Part shown: positions 1 through 6,266 of the stretch, one piece after another
Layout of the letters: each line of letters starts with the position of its first letter
How positions within the stretch are numbered: the stretch's first letter is position 1
Source of the DNA: Chloroflexota bacterium
GTDB lineage: Bacteria > Chloroflexota > Limnocylindria > QHBO01
Reading direction: 5' to 3'
Assembly: GCA_013694645.1 (NCBI GenBank)
Contig: JACDBZ010000269.1
Span: forward strand, 1-10,889
Length of the DNA stretch: 10,889 nt
Notes under the pieces: model-generated
What the model saw: the letters and a program-made list of their open reading frames with translations, nothing else
Database searches by the model: none
Told to the model about the DNA's origin: nothing
Translations under genes and position numbers: made by a program

Positions 1-134
1 AACGATCCAGCCACACCTGGTTCGTGCTGCACGAGCTGCTGGGCTACCGCAACGTGCGCAACTACGACGGATCGTGGACCGAGTACGGCTCGCTGGTCGG
101 CGTGCCGATCGAGACCGGCGAAGCGTCGAATTGA
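1..134 (+). CDS. Rhodanese-type thiosulfate/3-mercaptopyruvate sulfurtransferase, C-terminal fragment
   Basis: The reading frame starting at base 3 encodes 43 residues ending in TGA (132-134). It begins RSSHTWFVLHELLGY and continues with NVRNYDGSWTEYGSLVGVPIE. This is the classic end of two-domain sulfurtransferases: the segment just after the catalytic loop (CRxGERSSHTWF), then the YDGSW-E-G--VG-PIE signature. The catalytic cysteine would lie about five residues upstream, outside the window, so its presence cannot be checked. Enzymes of this family transfer a sulfane sulfur from thiosulfate or 3-mercaptopyruvate to a thiophilic acceptor such as cyanide or a protein thiol. The stop codon overlaps the possible TTG start of the next gene (TTGA), suggesting co-transcription. 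The family call is firm; the choice of thiosulfate or mercaptopyruvate as substrate is not possible from this tail. Confidence 0.9.
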   Translation, partial: RSSHTWFVLHELLGYRNVRNYDGSWTEYGSLVGVPIETGEASN

Positions 135-577
135 CGGAAGCTTCGCACGCGACCGCGCTGCTGGGTCCTGCTCCTGATGGGATGCCGGACCCACAGCTCA
201 CCCCACCACAGCTGGCACGAAGCGGCGACCCGTTTGCCGCGCTTCGCATCGTTCACTTCGTTTCTCGCCTGCGCCGCAACGAGTCGCTCCAGCTGCGCGA
301 CGTTGTGGCCGCGCTCAATGCCGAGTTCCTGGACTGGTACTTCAGCGAGAAGGTCGTGCTGGCTGAGCTGGTGCAGCTCCAGGCGAACTGGGGGATCAGC
401 TTTCACGGCGATGACCGTCTCGTGCTCGACCGAAACGAGCGAGGTCACACGCTCCTGATCGTGGACTCGACGAAGATGAACACGTTCCTCGTCAACGAGG
501 GGCGGCGACTGGCGGGTACGGCCGCGGAGGAGCTCCGGCGCTTCACGCTCGGTGACGGGATCTCGGCCGACAACTAA
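131..577 (+). CDS. Small protein of unknown function downstream of the sulfurtransferase
   Basis: This frame gives 148 residues from a TTG at 131, whose last two bases are the first two of the upstream TGA stop. An in-frame ATG at 182 (131 residues) is an equally reasonable start, because neither has a clear Shine-Dalgarno site. A GTG at 74 is less likely because of its long overlap with the sulfurtransferase. I do not recognise the family. The N-terminal ~35 residues are Pro/Ala-rich and look disordered. The rest alternates helical stretches (FAALRIVHFVSRLRRNE, then LRDVVAALNAEFLDWYF) with a short beta-like part (GISFHGDDRLVLDRNE and HTLLIVDS). There are no cysteines, signal peptide or membrane segments, so it is probably cytosolic. 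Its stop codon overlaps that of the convergent DUF2254 gene by four bases. Coupling to a sulfurtransferase hints at shared expression but does not establish a sulfur role. Confidence 0.6.
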   Translation: MTEASHATALLGPAPDGMPDPQLTPPQLARSGDPFAALRIVHFVSRLRRNESLQLRDVVAALNAEFLDWYFSEKVVLAELVQLQANWGISFHGDDRLVLDRNERGHTLLIVDSTKMNTFLVNEGRRLAGTAAEELRRFTLGDGISADN

Positions 578-1908
578 TGTTGGCCTTTCGGTCGACCCAG
601 GGCGGCCAGGGCCGCGGCATGCCGACGCTCAAGCTCCCGCAGGTCCGCGGCGCTCGTGATGAGATCGCGGCCGACGCGAAGAATGGCATCGGCTTCGTCG
701 CGGACCAGCGCGCGGTCAGTGTCATCGCGGATGTGGTGCCCGAAGGCGGATATGGCCTCGAGCAGCCGATTGAGCACGACGGGGCTTGTCCCGCCGTAAT
801 GACGGATGCGGCTGAAGATCGTGTGCGCGACCCCGCCGAAGGTAGAGGTGTCGGCGATCACGCGCAGGTGGCCGTCTGCGTCATAGCGGTAGTGCGTTGG
901 GAAGTCGTCCCCGGCCATGCGCGCCAGAGCGGCGCCGAGCCAGTCGATCGCCGCCATGGCCGTGAACGGATCGTTGATCGCCGGCGATAGTGCGCGCAGG
1001 GCAACCTCGACGAGCTGGCGCACGGAGAATTCGAGGTCGTCCTCAGGCGTCCGGACATCACCGATGATGAGGGTCGACTGGAGCGCATCAGCGACGGCCT
1101 TGTCGACGCGATCCGACGGTCGGGCGATGAGCACCGGGTTGCCACGAACGACGAAGATCCCGGGCCGGATCGTCAAGAGCACAACCAGACCATGCCGCGA
1201 AGCAAGCTGGAGAAGCGCGGCATCATCAACCACCTGGACGTAACCGCTGGCCGGCGCGACCACGACCGCATCGCTCTCCAGCCTCGGGACGGCGTTCGCT
1301 TCAGGGGCTGGGCCGGCGCGACCCTGGTCACGAGGATGAAGATGGTCGATCGCCCGGTCCAGGTCACGAGCCACTCTGGCGACGAGTATCGGCGCCTGGA
1401 TCGAGACCGTCACGTGGTGGAAGAAGTAGACGAGCGCCGCCACGCTCAGAAGGGTCATGCCGATGGCGACAGTTACCGATAGCTGTGGCACGAAGGCCGA
1501 CGCGCCCTCCTCCGGCCCACGAATCGTACGGAGCACCAGGATGCAGTAGGTGAATGTGCCGCTGAATGTGCCGAGCGTCGCCTGGCTCGTGAGGTCACGC
1601 ATGAACAGCGAAAGGAGGCGCGGCCCGAACTGGGTCGACGCCAGGACGAGCGCCACGATCGTGATCGAAAATCCGAGCCCGGCGATCGTCACCATCGAGC
1701 CCGCGACGGTCGATAGGAGCGCGCGCGCTCCATCGGCGCCGCCGCCGTACACCCATCCGGGGAGCGATGTGTCGGTCAGTCCGGTGTCAATTGCGAGTGC
1801 GGCTGCCGCGAGGATGACCGATCCCACCACCATCAGACCGGGCACGAACCAGAAGGTTCCCTGGATCAGGAGCCAGTAGTGTGGAAAGCGCGTTCTCAAG
1901 GCATGCAC
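574..1908 (-). CDS. DUF2254 family integral membrane protein
   Basis: The product is 444 residues from a GTG start at 1908. Four hydrophobic segments are visible at about residues 17-40, 62-90, 108-128 and 140-163, followed by a soluble region of roughly 280 residues. The second segment and its exit (FSITIVALVLASTQFGPRLL) are typical of DUF2254 (PF10011), a family of predicted inner-membrane proteins without a settled function. The large C-terminal part contains a conserved-looking AINDPFTAM stretch. The open frame extends upstream to 2004, inside thyX, but those residues do not resemble the family, so GTG 1908, 19 bases after the thyX stop, is preferred. It has no Shine-Dalgarno match. A TACCCT box six bases before the GTG has the key -10 positions T1, A2 and T6 and might give a leaderless message; read-through from thyX is the alternative. 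Family call good, function unknown. Confidence 0.85.
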   Translation of the reverse strand: MHALRTRFPHYWLLIQGTFWFVPGLMVVGSVILAAAALAIDTGLTDTSLPGWVYGGGADGARALLSTVAGSMVTIAGLGFSITIVALVLASTQFGPRLLSLFMRDLTSQATLGTFSGTFTYCILVLRTIRGPEEGASAFVPQLSVTVAIGMTLLSVAALVYFFHHVTVSIQAPILVARVARDLDRAIDHLHPRDQGRAGPAPEANAVPRLESDAVVVAPASGYVQVVDDAALLQLASRHGLVVLLTIRPGIFVVRGNPVLIARPSDRVDKAVADALQSTLIIGDVRTPEDDLEFSVRQLVEVALRALSPAINDPFTAMAAIDWLGAALARMAGDDFPTHYRYDADGHLRVIADTSTFGGVAHTIFSRIRHYGGTSPVVLNRLLEAISAFGHHIRDDTDRALVRDEADAILRVGRDLITSAADLRELERRHAAALAALGRPKGQH

Positions 1909-1927
1909 GCCGTGAGGGTAGCGCGGC

Positions 1928-2869
1928 TCAGACCCTGTCGGAGCCTCCGGCCTGCTCCACCACGGCTCCCAATGCCTCCGGGTGGGCGGTACGCACGTTG
2001 CCATCCGCTACAGGCAAGGGCACGCGACGCGGCTTCGGACGGAACGGGCTTGTCTCGGCGACGACCGGGCCATCGGTCTCGGCCAGCGTGCCGCCGCGAT
2101 ATGCCTCCCAGACAGCCATCACCGTGTCGCGATGCGGCTTGATGCGGCAGTGCTCGTCACGGTTCCCCATCTCATCGCAGTATCCCAACGGCACGCACTT
2201 TGGAACCAGGAAGCTTCCGAAGAACGGACTGACGCGGAAGACCTCGTGACGGATCTGCTTGAAGAGCTGCCGAATCTCCCACTGGGCCATGGTGCACAGG
2301 CGCAGTCCGCTCATGTGGATGAGCTGGCGCAGGTTGACCGTCATGATCAGGTTCGTCTGCATCGCGTTGGGGAAGATGAAGCGCGCGTCCTCGGCCGGCA
2401 CCTCGGCCTGCAGCAGTTGGCCGTAGAGCTCCATGTTGTCGTCGATCGCCTGCTGGAAGCGCCCAGCCAGGTCGTCCGGCAGGTCCCCTTTGGCGATCGA
2501 GTCGGGGACCGTGTAGTTGTCGCGCTTCTTGAAGGACACGTAACGCTGTGACTGCTGGTCGAAGGCCGTTCCGGCGCGGTGGCGAACCAGCTGGTGGCTC
2601 AGCGTGCGGGTCACTCCGCTGATGGCGAACGTGAAGTTGACATGCTCGATCGTGGACCCGTGGCCCGACTCCATGACCTTGCGGACCAGGCTCTGCTGCC
2701 TCTCGTCGGCCGTCTCGCGGCTGACCGCCTTGTCCCAGATCTTGTCCGGCATCAGCTCGGAATAGCAGGTCCGGCAGGCGGTATAGATGATCGGCAGGTA
2801 GTACTCCTCCACGATCTCCCGGGTGGGAAAGATCAGCTTGGCGGAGAGGTCGGTGGCGGTGAATGGCAT
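1928..2869 (-). CDS. thyX: FAD-dependent thymidylate synthase ThyX
   Basis: ThyX methylates dUMP to dTMP in the cytosol using methylenetetrahydrofolate, NAD(P)H and FAD. It replaces ThyA in many bacteria and does not generate dihydrofolate. The 313-residue product has the ThyX signature: HQLVRHR at about 92-98, then AGTAFDQQSQRY, with the conserved Ser at 107. Other family marks are GHGSTIEHVNFTF before the motif and MTVNLRQLIHMSGLRL after it. The spacing RHR-x8-S is one residue longer than the commonly quoted RHR-x7-S. The protein is longer than many ThyX (about 220-260) because of a ~50-residue Pro/Ala/Val-rich C-terminal tail, probably disordered. I chose ATG 2869 because GAGG lies at a suitable distance upstream; a TTG at 2881 would add four residues. 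A candidate promoter and DnaA boxes lie upstream, and the DUF2254 gene follows after 19 bases. Confidence 0.96.
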   Translation of the reverse strand: MPFTATDLSAKLIFPTREIVEEYYLPIIYTACRTCYSELMPDKIWDKAVSRETADERQQSLVRKVMESGHGSTIEHVNFTFAISGVTRTLSHQLVRHRAGTAFDQQSQRYVSFKKRDNYTVPDSIAKGDLPDDLAGRFQQAIDDNMELYGQLLQAEVPAEDARFIFPNAMQTNLIMTVNLRQLIHMSGLRLCTMAQWEIRQLFKQIRHEVFRVSPFFGSFLVPKCVPLGYCDEMGNRDEHCRIKPHRDTVMAVWEAYRGGTLAETDGPVVAETSPFRPKPRRVPLPVADGNVRTAHPEALGAVVEQAGGSDRV

Positions 2870-2913
2870 GCGAGGCCTCAACGTTGCCAGCCCGAGGCCA
2901 GCCTGGATAGGTG

Positions 2914-2960
2914 GTTATCCACAGAAGGTACCCACAGATTGTATGACATCGGTGGATAAC
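2914..2960. promoter_or_regulatory. DnaA-box cluster in front of thyX
   Basis: TTATCCACA, the consensus DnaA box, is present without mismatch on the plus strand at 2915-2923. On the minus strand 2959-2951 reads TTATCCACC, eight of nine matches. Together they form a perfect 9-bp inverted repeat (GTTATCCAC at 2914-2922, GTGGATAAC at 2952-2960) separated by 29 bases. A weaker match, GTACCCACA (7/9), lies between them at 2928-2936. The cluster is inside the 177-bp gap upstream of thyX and flanks its candidate -10 box. The DnaA consensus is established knowledge; regulation of thyX by DnaA is inference. Confidence 0.6.
2938..2943 (-). promoter_or_regulatory. thyX: Candidate -10 box of the thyX promoter
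   Basis: Read on the minus strand the sequence is TACAAT, one base from TATAAT. Transcription would start near 2931, giving a leader of about 60 bases before ATG 2869. No convincing -35 hexamer is seen at the expected distance. The box sits between the two inverted DnaA-box-like sites, so DnaA bound there would overlap the promoter region. Confidence 0.4.
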
Positions 2961-3013
2961 GGTGGCCTGCGCGACGTTCGGTCGACGCCTTTGCCGCCGG
3001 TCGTACGTCATAC

Positions 3014-3033
3014 ACCCGACCCGCGGATCGGGT
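3014..3033 (-). other. Small GC-rich hairpin after the GGDEF-like gene
   Basis: A perfect six-base stem (ACCCGA at 3014-3019, TCGGGT at 3028-3033) with an eight-base loop lies 14 bases beyond the stop codon of the GGDEF-like gene. No U-run follows on the minus strand, so it is not a canonical intrinsic terminator. It may help end or protect the transcript, or may be chance in this GC-rich gap. Confidence 0.25.
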
Positions 3034-3046
3034 TCCCGGCGGGCGG

Positions 3047-4726
3047 TCAGGCGTCTTCGTCTGCTGCCGTCTCGTCCGACGGCGACGGCCTGTCGATCTC
3101 CGGCGTCCGCTTCCCCTCGAGCCGAGCCAGGCCTCGGATTCGATCGAGGGCGATGCGGTTACCGCCCGCGCTGCGCGCGCTCATCAGCGCCTCATCGGCG
3201 CGGGTCATCAGACCATCGAAGTCGAGCTCCTCGCCCGGTCGCATGACGGCCACCCCGATGCTGAGCGTCACGCTGACCTCCGCATCCCCCACAGAGACCG
3301 GTCGCTGCCCGATCCGCTGGCGCAGTGCGTCGGCAAAGGTCGCTGCGCCGTCCTCGTTGGTGTGCGGCATGATCGCCAGGAGCCCGTCGCTGCCCGAGCG
3401 GCCCAGTGCATCTGCCGCGCGGACCCGGAGACGGACACGAAGCGCGATCTCGCGCAGGACTGCATCCCCGCCCCCGATGCCGTGCGTGCTGTTGATCTCA
3501 CCGAAATGGTCGACGTCGATGAGCGCAACGGCGATCGGATGCTCGTATCTGCGTGCCTGGGCCACCTCGATGCGCAGCCGTTCGAGCACCGCTGCGCGAC
3601 TTGCCACGCCTGTCAACGGGTCGGTCGCGATGGCACGCTCGATCTCCACGCGCTGAAGCTCGATCGTGCGCCGCGCATGGAGAAGCTCCTCGATGGTGCC
3701 GCGCAGCTCTCGGCCCAGCCGATCCGCGTCCGCGGATGTTCCGGGGTCTGCGATCACGACCGTGACTCCGCTCGCATCGCGGTGAACCGAGAGGTCGAGG
3801 CCGCCGACCGGCGTTCGATGCAGCGCGGTTTCAGAACCCGCGGGAAGCTGCGCCAACGACATGCCCAGCAGATCCTCGAGGCGTTCGCCGAGGGATGCCT
3901 CGTCGAGTCCGAGCAACGTGGCCGCGGCCGGGTTCCAGCCATTCAGCCGGAGATGCCCGTCGAAGCGGAGAACCCCCTCCGAGAGCTGGATCGCGAGCGC
4001 CGGCATTGGGTCATCGGCGATGCTGTTGGTTTCCAGCCTGGCGCCGATGACCGAGCGAACGATCAGCAGCGCGGAGCCGGTCAACGCGGCGATGCCGAAG
4101 GCGAGCTCCGGGCCTTCTCCGCGGGCAACGGCGAAAGCGATCGCGCCGACAGTCAACGTTCCGGCTGCCGGAGCAAGGTCGCGAGTGGTAACGACGATCG
4201 CGGCGATGGCGCTCACCACGCCGGCGGCCAGCAGGATCGAGGGATCGTTGGCCCGGATGGCGTCCGCCATCTGTGGCATGAGCTCGACCAGGAGAACCGC
4301 CTCGGCCATTGCGAGCAGGATGCCGGCGGTCGCAGTCCGCGCCCTCAGCCCGGGTACCGCGACGCCGATGCGCTCGGCGATTGATGCGCCCAGGACGAGC
4401 ACGGCAGCTGCCGCTATCGAGAGCGCAGGATTCCCGGAGCCGCTGACCTGCGCGAGAGAGCCAGCGACGAGCGCGGCCGATCCGCCTGCGAGGCAGAGTG
4501 AGGCCAATGAGCCGTGGCGCAGCCCATGCACGAGGGAGGCGAGTGTTGCCATCAGCCCGGTCGCCAGGAGGCAGACCGCGAGGACCACCGTGACCCACCC
4601 GAGGCCATTCGAGGGGAGGTCGGCTGGCGGAAGCGCGCGCAACACGAGCACCGGCGCCATCAGCGACGCGATCGCCAGTAATGCAAGCAGCCCGCGAAGC
4701 GCGGGGCGACTCGGGCGTACGTCCAC
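3047..4726 (-). CDS. Membrane PAS/GGDEF-like protein with degenerate active site and intact I-site
   Basis: The 559-residue product has seven or eight hydrophobic segments over about residues 10-225, a PAS-like region at ~245-335, a short charged linker likely to coil (~340-370) and a GGDEF-type domain at ~372-530. The domain keeps DPLTGVASR, DVDHF (404-408), the nucleotide-contacting Asn (412), GGGD (418-421), TLSIGVAV and ADEALMSAR. The signature GG(D/E)EF, however, is GSDGL at 445-449, losing the second Gly, the catalytic Glu and the Phe. RAAD (436-439), exactly five residues upstream, matches the RxxD inhibitory c-di-GMP site. Active diguanylate cyclases make c-di-GMP from two GTP; this one is probably inactive and may act as a c-di-GMP receptor at the membrane (inference). 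The GTG start at 4726 is chosen because an in-frame stop lies shortly upstream; there is no Shine-Dalgarno site. A poor -10 match (GACACT, minus strand 4738-4733) precedes it by six bases. The C-terminus is acidic. Confidence 0.9.
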   Translation of the reverse strand: MDVRPSRPALRGLLALLAIASLMAPVLVLRALPPADLPSNGLGWVTVVLAVCLLATGLMATLASLVHGLRHGSLASLCLAGGSAALVAGSLAQVSGSGNPALSIAAAAVLVLGASIAERIGVAVPGLRARTATAGILLAMAEAVLLVELMPQMADAIRANDPSILLAAGVVSAIAAIVVTTRDLAPAAGTLTVGAIAFAVARGEGPELAFGIAALTGSALLIVRSVIGARLETNSIADDPMPALAIQLSEGVLRFDGHLRLNGWNPAAATLLGLDEASLGERLEDLLGMSLAQLPAGSETALHRTPVGGLDLSVHRDASGVTVVIADPGTSADADRLGRELRGTIEELLHARRTIELQRVEIERAIATDPLTGVASRAAVLERLRIEVAQARRYEHPIAVALIDVDHFGEINSTHGIGGGDAVLREIALRVRLRVRAADALGRSGSDGLLAIMPHTNEDGAATFADALRQRIGQRPVSVGDAEVSVTLSIGVAVMRPGEELDFDGLMTRADEALMSARSAGGNRIALDRIRGLARLEGKRTPEIDRPSPSDETAADEDA

Positions 4727-4792
4727 GCGGGGAGTGTCGGAGGTGGAATGAGGCTGGGCAATGGTACTGACGGTCCGCGATCAGCCGCCGCC

Positions 4793-4798
4793 TATACT
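4793..4798 (+). promoter_or_regulatory. -10 box TATACT, probable leaderless promoter
   Basis: TATACT differs from the TATAAT consensus at one position. Its end is eight bases before GTG 4807, so transcription would begin at or next to that codon. A CTGACG at 4767-4772 is a poor -35 candidate with a 20-base spacer. The box lies in the 80-bp gap between the divergent GGDEF-like gene and the plus-strand cluster. Confidence 0.5.
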
Positions 4799-4806
4799 CG
4801 GTGGCC

Positions 4807-5178
4807 GTGAACGTCCGTCCCGCCGTCATGTCCCGCGCTGCGTTCCTCGCCGCGACGGATGCCCTCGTCGAGACCGGCAGCGCGTTGGTGGCCGAGCCGA
4901 ACTGGGACCGCTTTCGCAGCTGGCTCATCGACTCCGATGCGCTTCTCGAGCGTGTCTGGGGCCGGATGGATCGCTACCACCTCGCCTGGCTCAACGTCGG
5001 GCGCGGCAGCGCGCCACCCGGCTCGTCGCTCGACGACGCTGGCACTCGCCGCTTCATTGCCGAGGTCGCCAGCGGCAAACTCGCCGTCCTGCGTACGATG
5101 AGGAGCAGCGTCGAGCGGCAGGGGTGGACCCTCCTCTCCGACGATGCGCAAGACGATCCGACCGAGGAGAATCGGTGA
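4807..5178 (+). CDS. Small protein of unknown function, first gene of the PIG-L cluster
   Basis: This encodes 123 residues from GTG 4807; GTG 4801 and ATG 4828 are alternatives. I prefer 4807 because the TATACT box would place the transcript start at about this codon and no Shine-Dalgarno site is present. I do not recognise the family. The sequence is mostly helical and rich in Trp and Arg in the middle (NWDRFRSWLIDSD, then RVWGRMDRYHLAWL), with no Cys, signal peptide or membrane segment. The C-terminus is acidic (DDAQDDPTEENR). Its TGA overlaps the GTG of the PIG-L deacetylase gene (GTGA), which implies translational coupling and perhaps a related function. It reads as a genuine gene because of this coupling, the promoter-like box and the lack of a competing frame. 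Confidence 0.65.
   Translation: MNVRPAVMSRAAFLAATDALVETGSALVAEPNWDRFRSWLIDSDALLERVWGRMDRYHLAWLNVGRGSAPPGSSLDDAGTRRFIAEVASGKLAVLRTMRSSVERQGWTLLSDDAQDDPTEENR
5164..5169 (+). promoter_or_regulatory. Strong Shine-Dalgarno site for the PIG-L gene
   Basis: GAGGAG lies five bases before GTG 5175, inside the end of the preceding gene. It fixes the start of the deacetylase at a codon overlapping the upstream stop (GTGA), a standard coupling arrangement. Confidence 0.7.
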
Positions 5179-5900
5179 ACGACTCGATCGCACCCGGCGG
5201 CCTGGCGGCCGTCCTCGCCCACCCCGATGACGAGAGCTTCGGCTGCGCGGGCGCGCTCGCTCTGGCCCATGATGCGGGCGCCACCACGAGGCTGCTCGTC
5301 GTCACGCGGGGAGAGGCCGGATCCCCCGACGGCACAGCCGATCCGACGCTCGGCGACAGGCGCGAGTCTGAGCTGATCTGTGCCGCGCGCGCCATCGGTC
5401 TCGATGAGGTCTCGCTGCTGGATGGGTACGCCGATGGCGGCGTCGCGGATCAGCTCTTCGACCGGCTCGTTGACGAGATCGCTGCATGGCTCGCGGATCG
5501 TCGACCCGGGGCCGTCATCACCTTCGGGCCGCATGGTGTGACCGGGCACCCGGATCACATCGTGGTCGGCAACGCGACACGGTGGGCGGTCGAGCGCCTC
5601 GCAGATGCGGGAACGGCCCCGAACGCGGTCTACGTCATCAGCCCCATCTTCGATCCCAGCGGGAACCGTTACGACCTGTCCCCCGAGGAGCAGTCGGCGA
5701 CGCATCGGATCGAGATCACGCACGTCGCCGGACGCAAGATCGAGGCGCTCGGCTGCCACGCCAGCCAGGCAGACATCACCGACGAGCTCGCCGCGCTGCG
5801 CGCCGCGGTCGATGGCGGTGCACCCATCTACGAGGGCTATTCCCGGGTTCGCCCGTTCGTGCCCGCTCCTCATCCGGACTTCGACCGGGCCCTTCTCTAG
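5175..5900 (+). CDS. PIG-L/LmbE family zinc-dependent deacetylase
   Basis: The 241-residue product belongs to the family that removes N-acetyl groups from GlcNAc-containing substrates, including GlcNAc-PI, GlcNAc-Ins in mycothiol synthesis (MshB) and GlcNAc-malate in bacillithiol synthesis (BshB). The hallmark AHPDDE is at 15-20 and HPDH at 125-128. By analogy with MshB, His16, Asp19 and His128 would bind zinc, Asp18 be the base and His125 stabilise the transition state; all are present. Length is normal for the family, with no signal peptide, so it should be cytosolic. The start is set by the GAGGAG site and the GTGA overlap. Other thiol-biosynthesis genes (mshA, mshC, bshA, bshC) are not in the window, so the substrate cannot be named. 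A sugar-modifying or detoxifying role is as likely as thiol synthesis. Confidence 0.92.
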   Translation: MNDSIAPGGLAAVLAHPDDESFGCAGALALAHDAGATTRLLVVTRGEAGSPDGTADPTLGDRRESELICAARAIGLDEVSLLDGYADGGVADQLFDRLVDEIAAWLADRRPGAVITFGPHGVTGHPDHIVVGNATRWAVERLADAGTAPNAVYVISPIFDPSGNRYDLSPEEQSATHRIEITHVAGRKIEALGCHASQADITDELAALRAAVDGGAPIYEGYSRVRPFVPAPHPDFDRALL

Positions 5901-5943
5901 GGTCGGCGGCGGGTGTCCGTCGGTGCTCTCCCGCGTTGAGGCG

Positions 5944-5949
5944 TAGACT
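5944..5949 (+). promoter_or_regulatory. -10 box TAGACT, probable leaderless promoter
   Basis: TAGACT keeps T1, A2, A4 and T6 of the -10 consensus and ends six bases before ATG 5956, so the transcript would start at the ATG itself. No clear -35 hexamer is seen. It lies in the 55-bp gap after the PIG-L gene and could make the next two genes a separate transcription unit. Confidence 0.45.
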
Positions 5950-5955
5950 GTGAGC

Positions 5956-6246
5956 ATGACGATCGACGCCAACCTCGGCAAGGTGGACGAGGTGATGACG
6001 GCGCTCTACGAGATCCAGGATCCGGAGATCGGGATGAGCATTGTCGACCTCGACCTCATCAAGGCCGTGGAGCTCGGGGTCGATGGTGCCCCGACCGAGA
6101 TCAAGATGGTTCTCACCACGCCGTTCTGTCCGTGGGCAGGCGAGCTGATTCAGACGGTGAAGGCGAAGACCGAAGAGGTCGTCGGACCGCCGGTCAAGGT
6201 CACGCTGCTGGCCGAGCGTTGGGAGCCACCGCCAGGCCTCTTCTAG
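5956..6246 (+). CDS. MIP18/PaaD-like (DUF59) iron-sulfur cluster assembly factor
   Basis: The 96-residue protein is a single MIP18-type domain. It carries the family opening YEIQDPEIGMSIVDLDLI (residues 18-35; usual form DPE---ivDLGLI) and the TTPFCPWA loop with the conserved Cys58. Relatives include SufT, PaaD and eukaryotic MIP18/CIAO2, which help mature or insert Fe-S clusters; small stand-alone forms are common in bacteria. ATG 5956 is chosen over GTG 5950, which directly abuts the TAGACT box; from that box transcription would begin at the ATG. The adenosyltransferase gene follows after 20 bases on the same strand. No sufBCD or paa genes are present, so its client is unknown. A general Fe-S maturation role is the safest reading. 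Confidence 0.88.
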   Translation: MTIDANLGKVDEVMTALYEIQDPEIGMSIVDLDLIKAVELGVDGAPTEIKMVLTTPFCPWAGELIQTVKAKTEEVVGPPVKVTLLAERWEPPPGLF

Positions 6247-6266
6247 GCCGCCTGCGGATCTCGACC

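Noticed and set aside
2172..3011. Second minus-strand frame overlapping thyX
   Set aside because: It is a shifted reading of thyX, whose own frame carries all ThyX motifs; this one has none.
2870..3046. Chromosomal replication origin at the DnaA boxes
   Set aside because: Only one perfect and one near-perfect box are present. There is no AT-rich unwinding region, and dnaA, dnaN, gyrB and rpmH are absent. A promoter-linked or titration role is more economical.
3362..4751. Two long plus-strand frames (3362-4384 and 3861-4751) opposite the GGDEF-like gene
   Set aside because: Both are compositional shadows of the membrane and PAS regions; neither has a credible start, ribosome site or domain.
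4974..5981. Long minus-strand frame opposite the PIG-L cluster
   Set aside because: It is antisense to a gene with complete zinc-site motifs, and its translation has no recognisable family pattern. It is a by-product of high GC.
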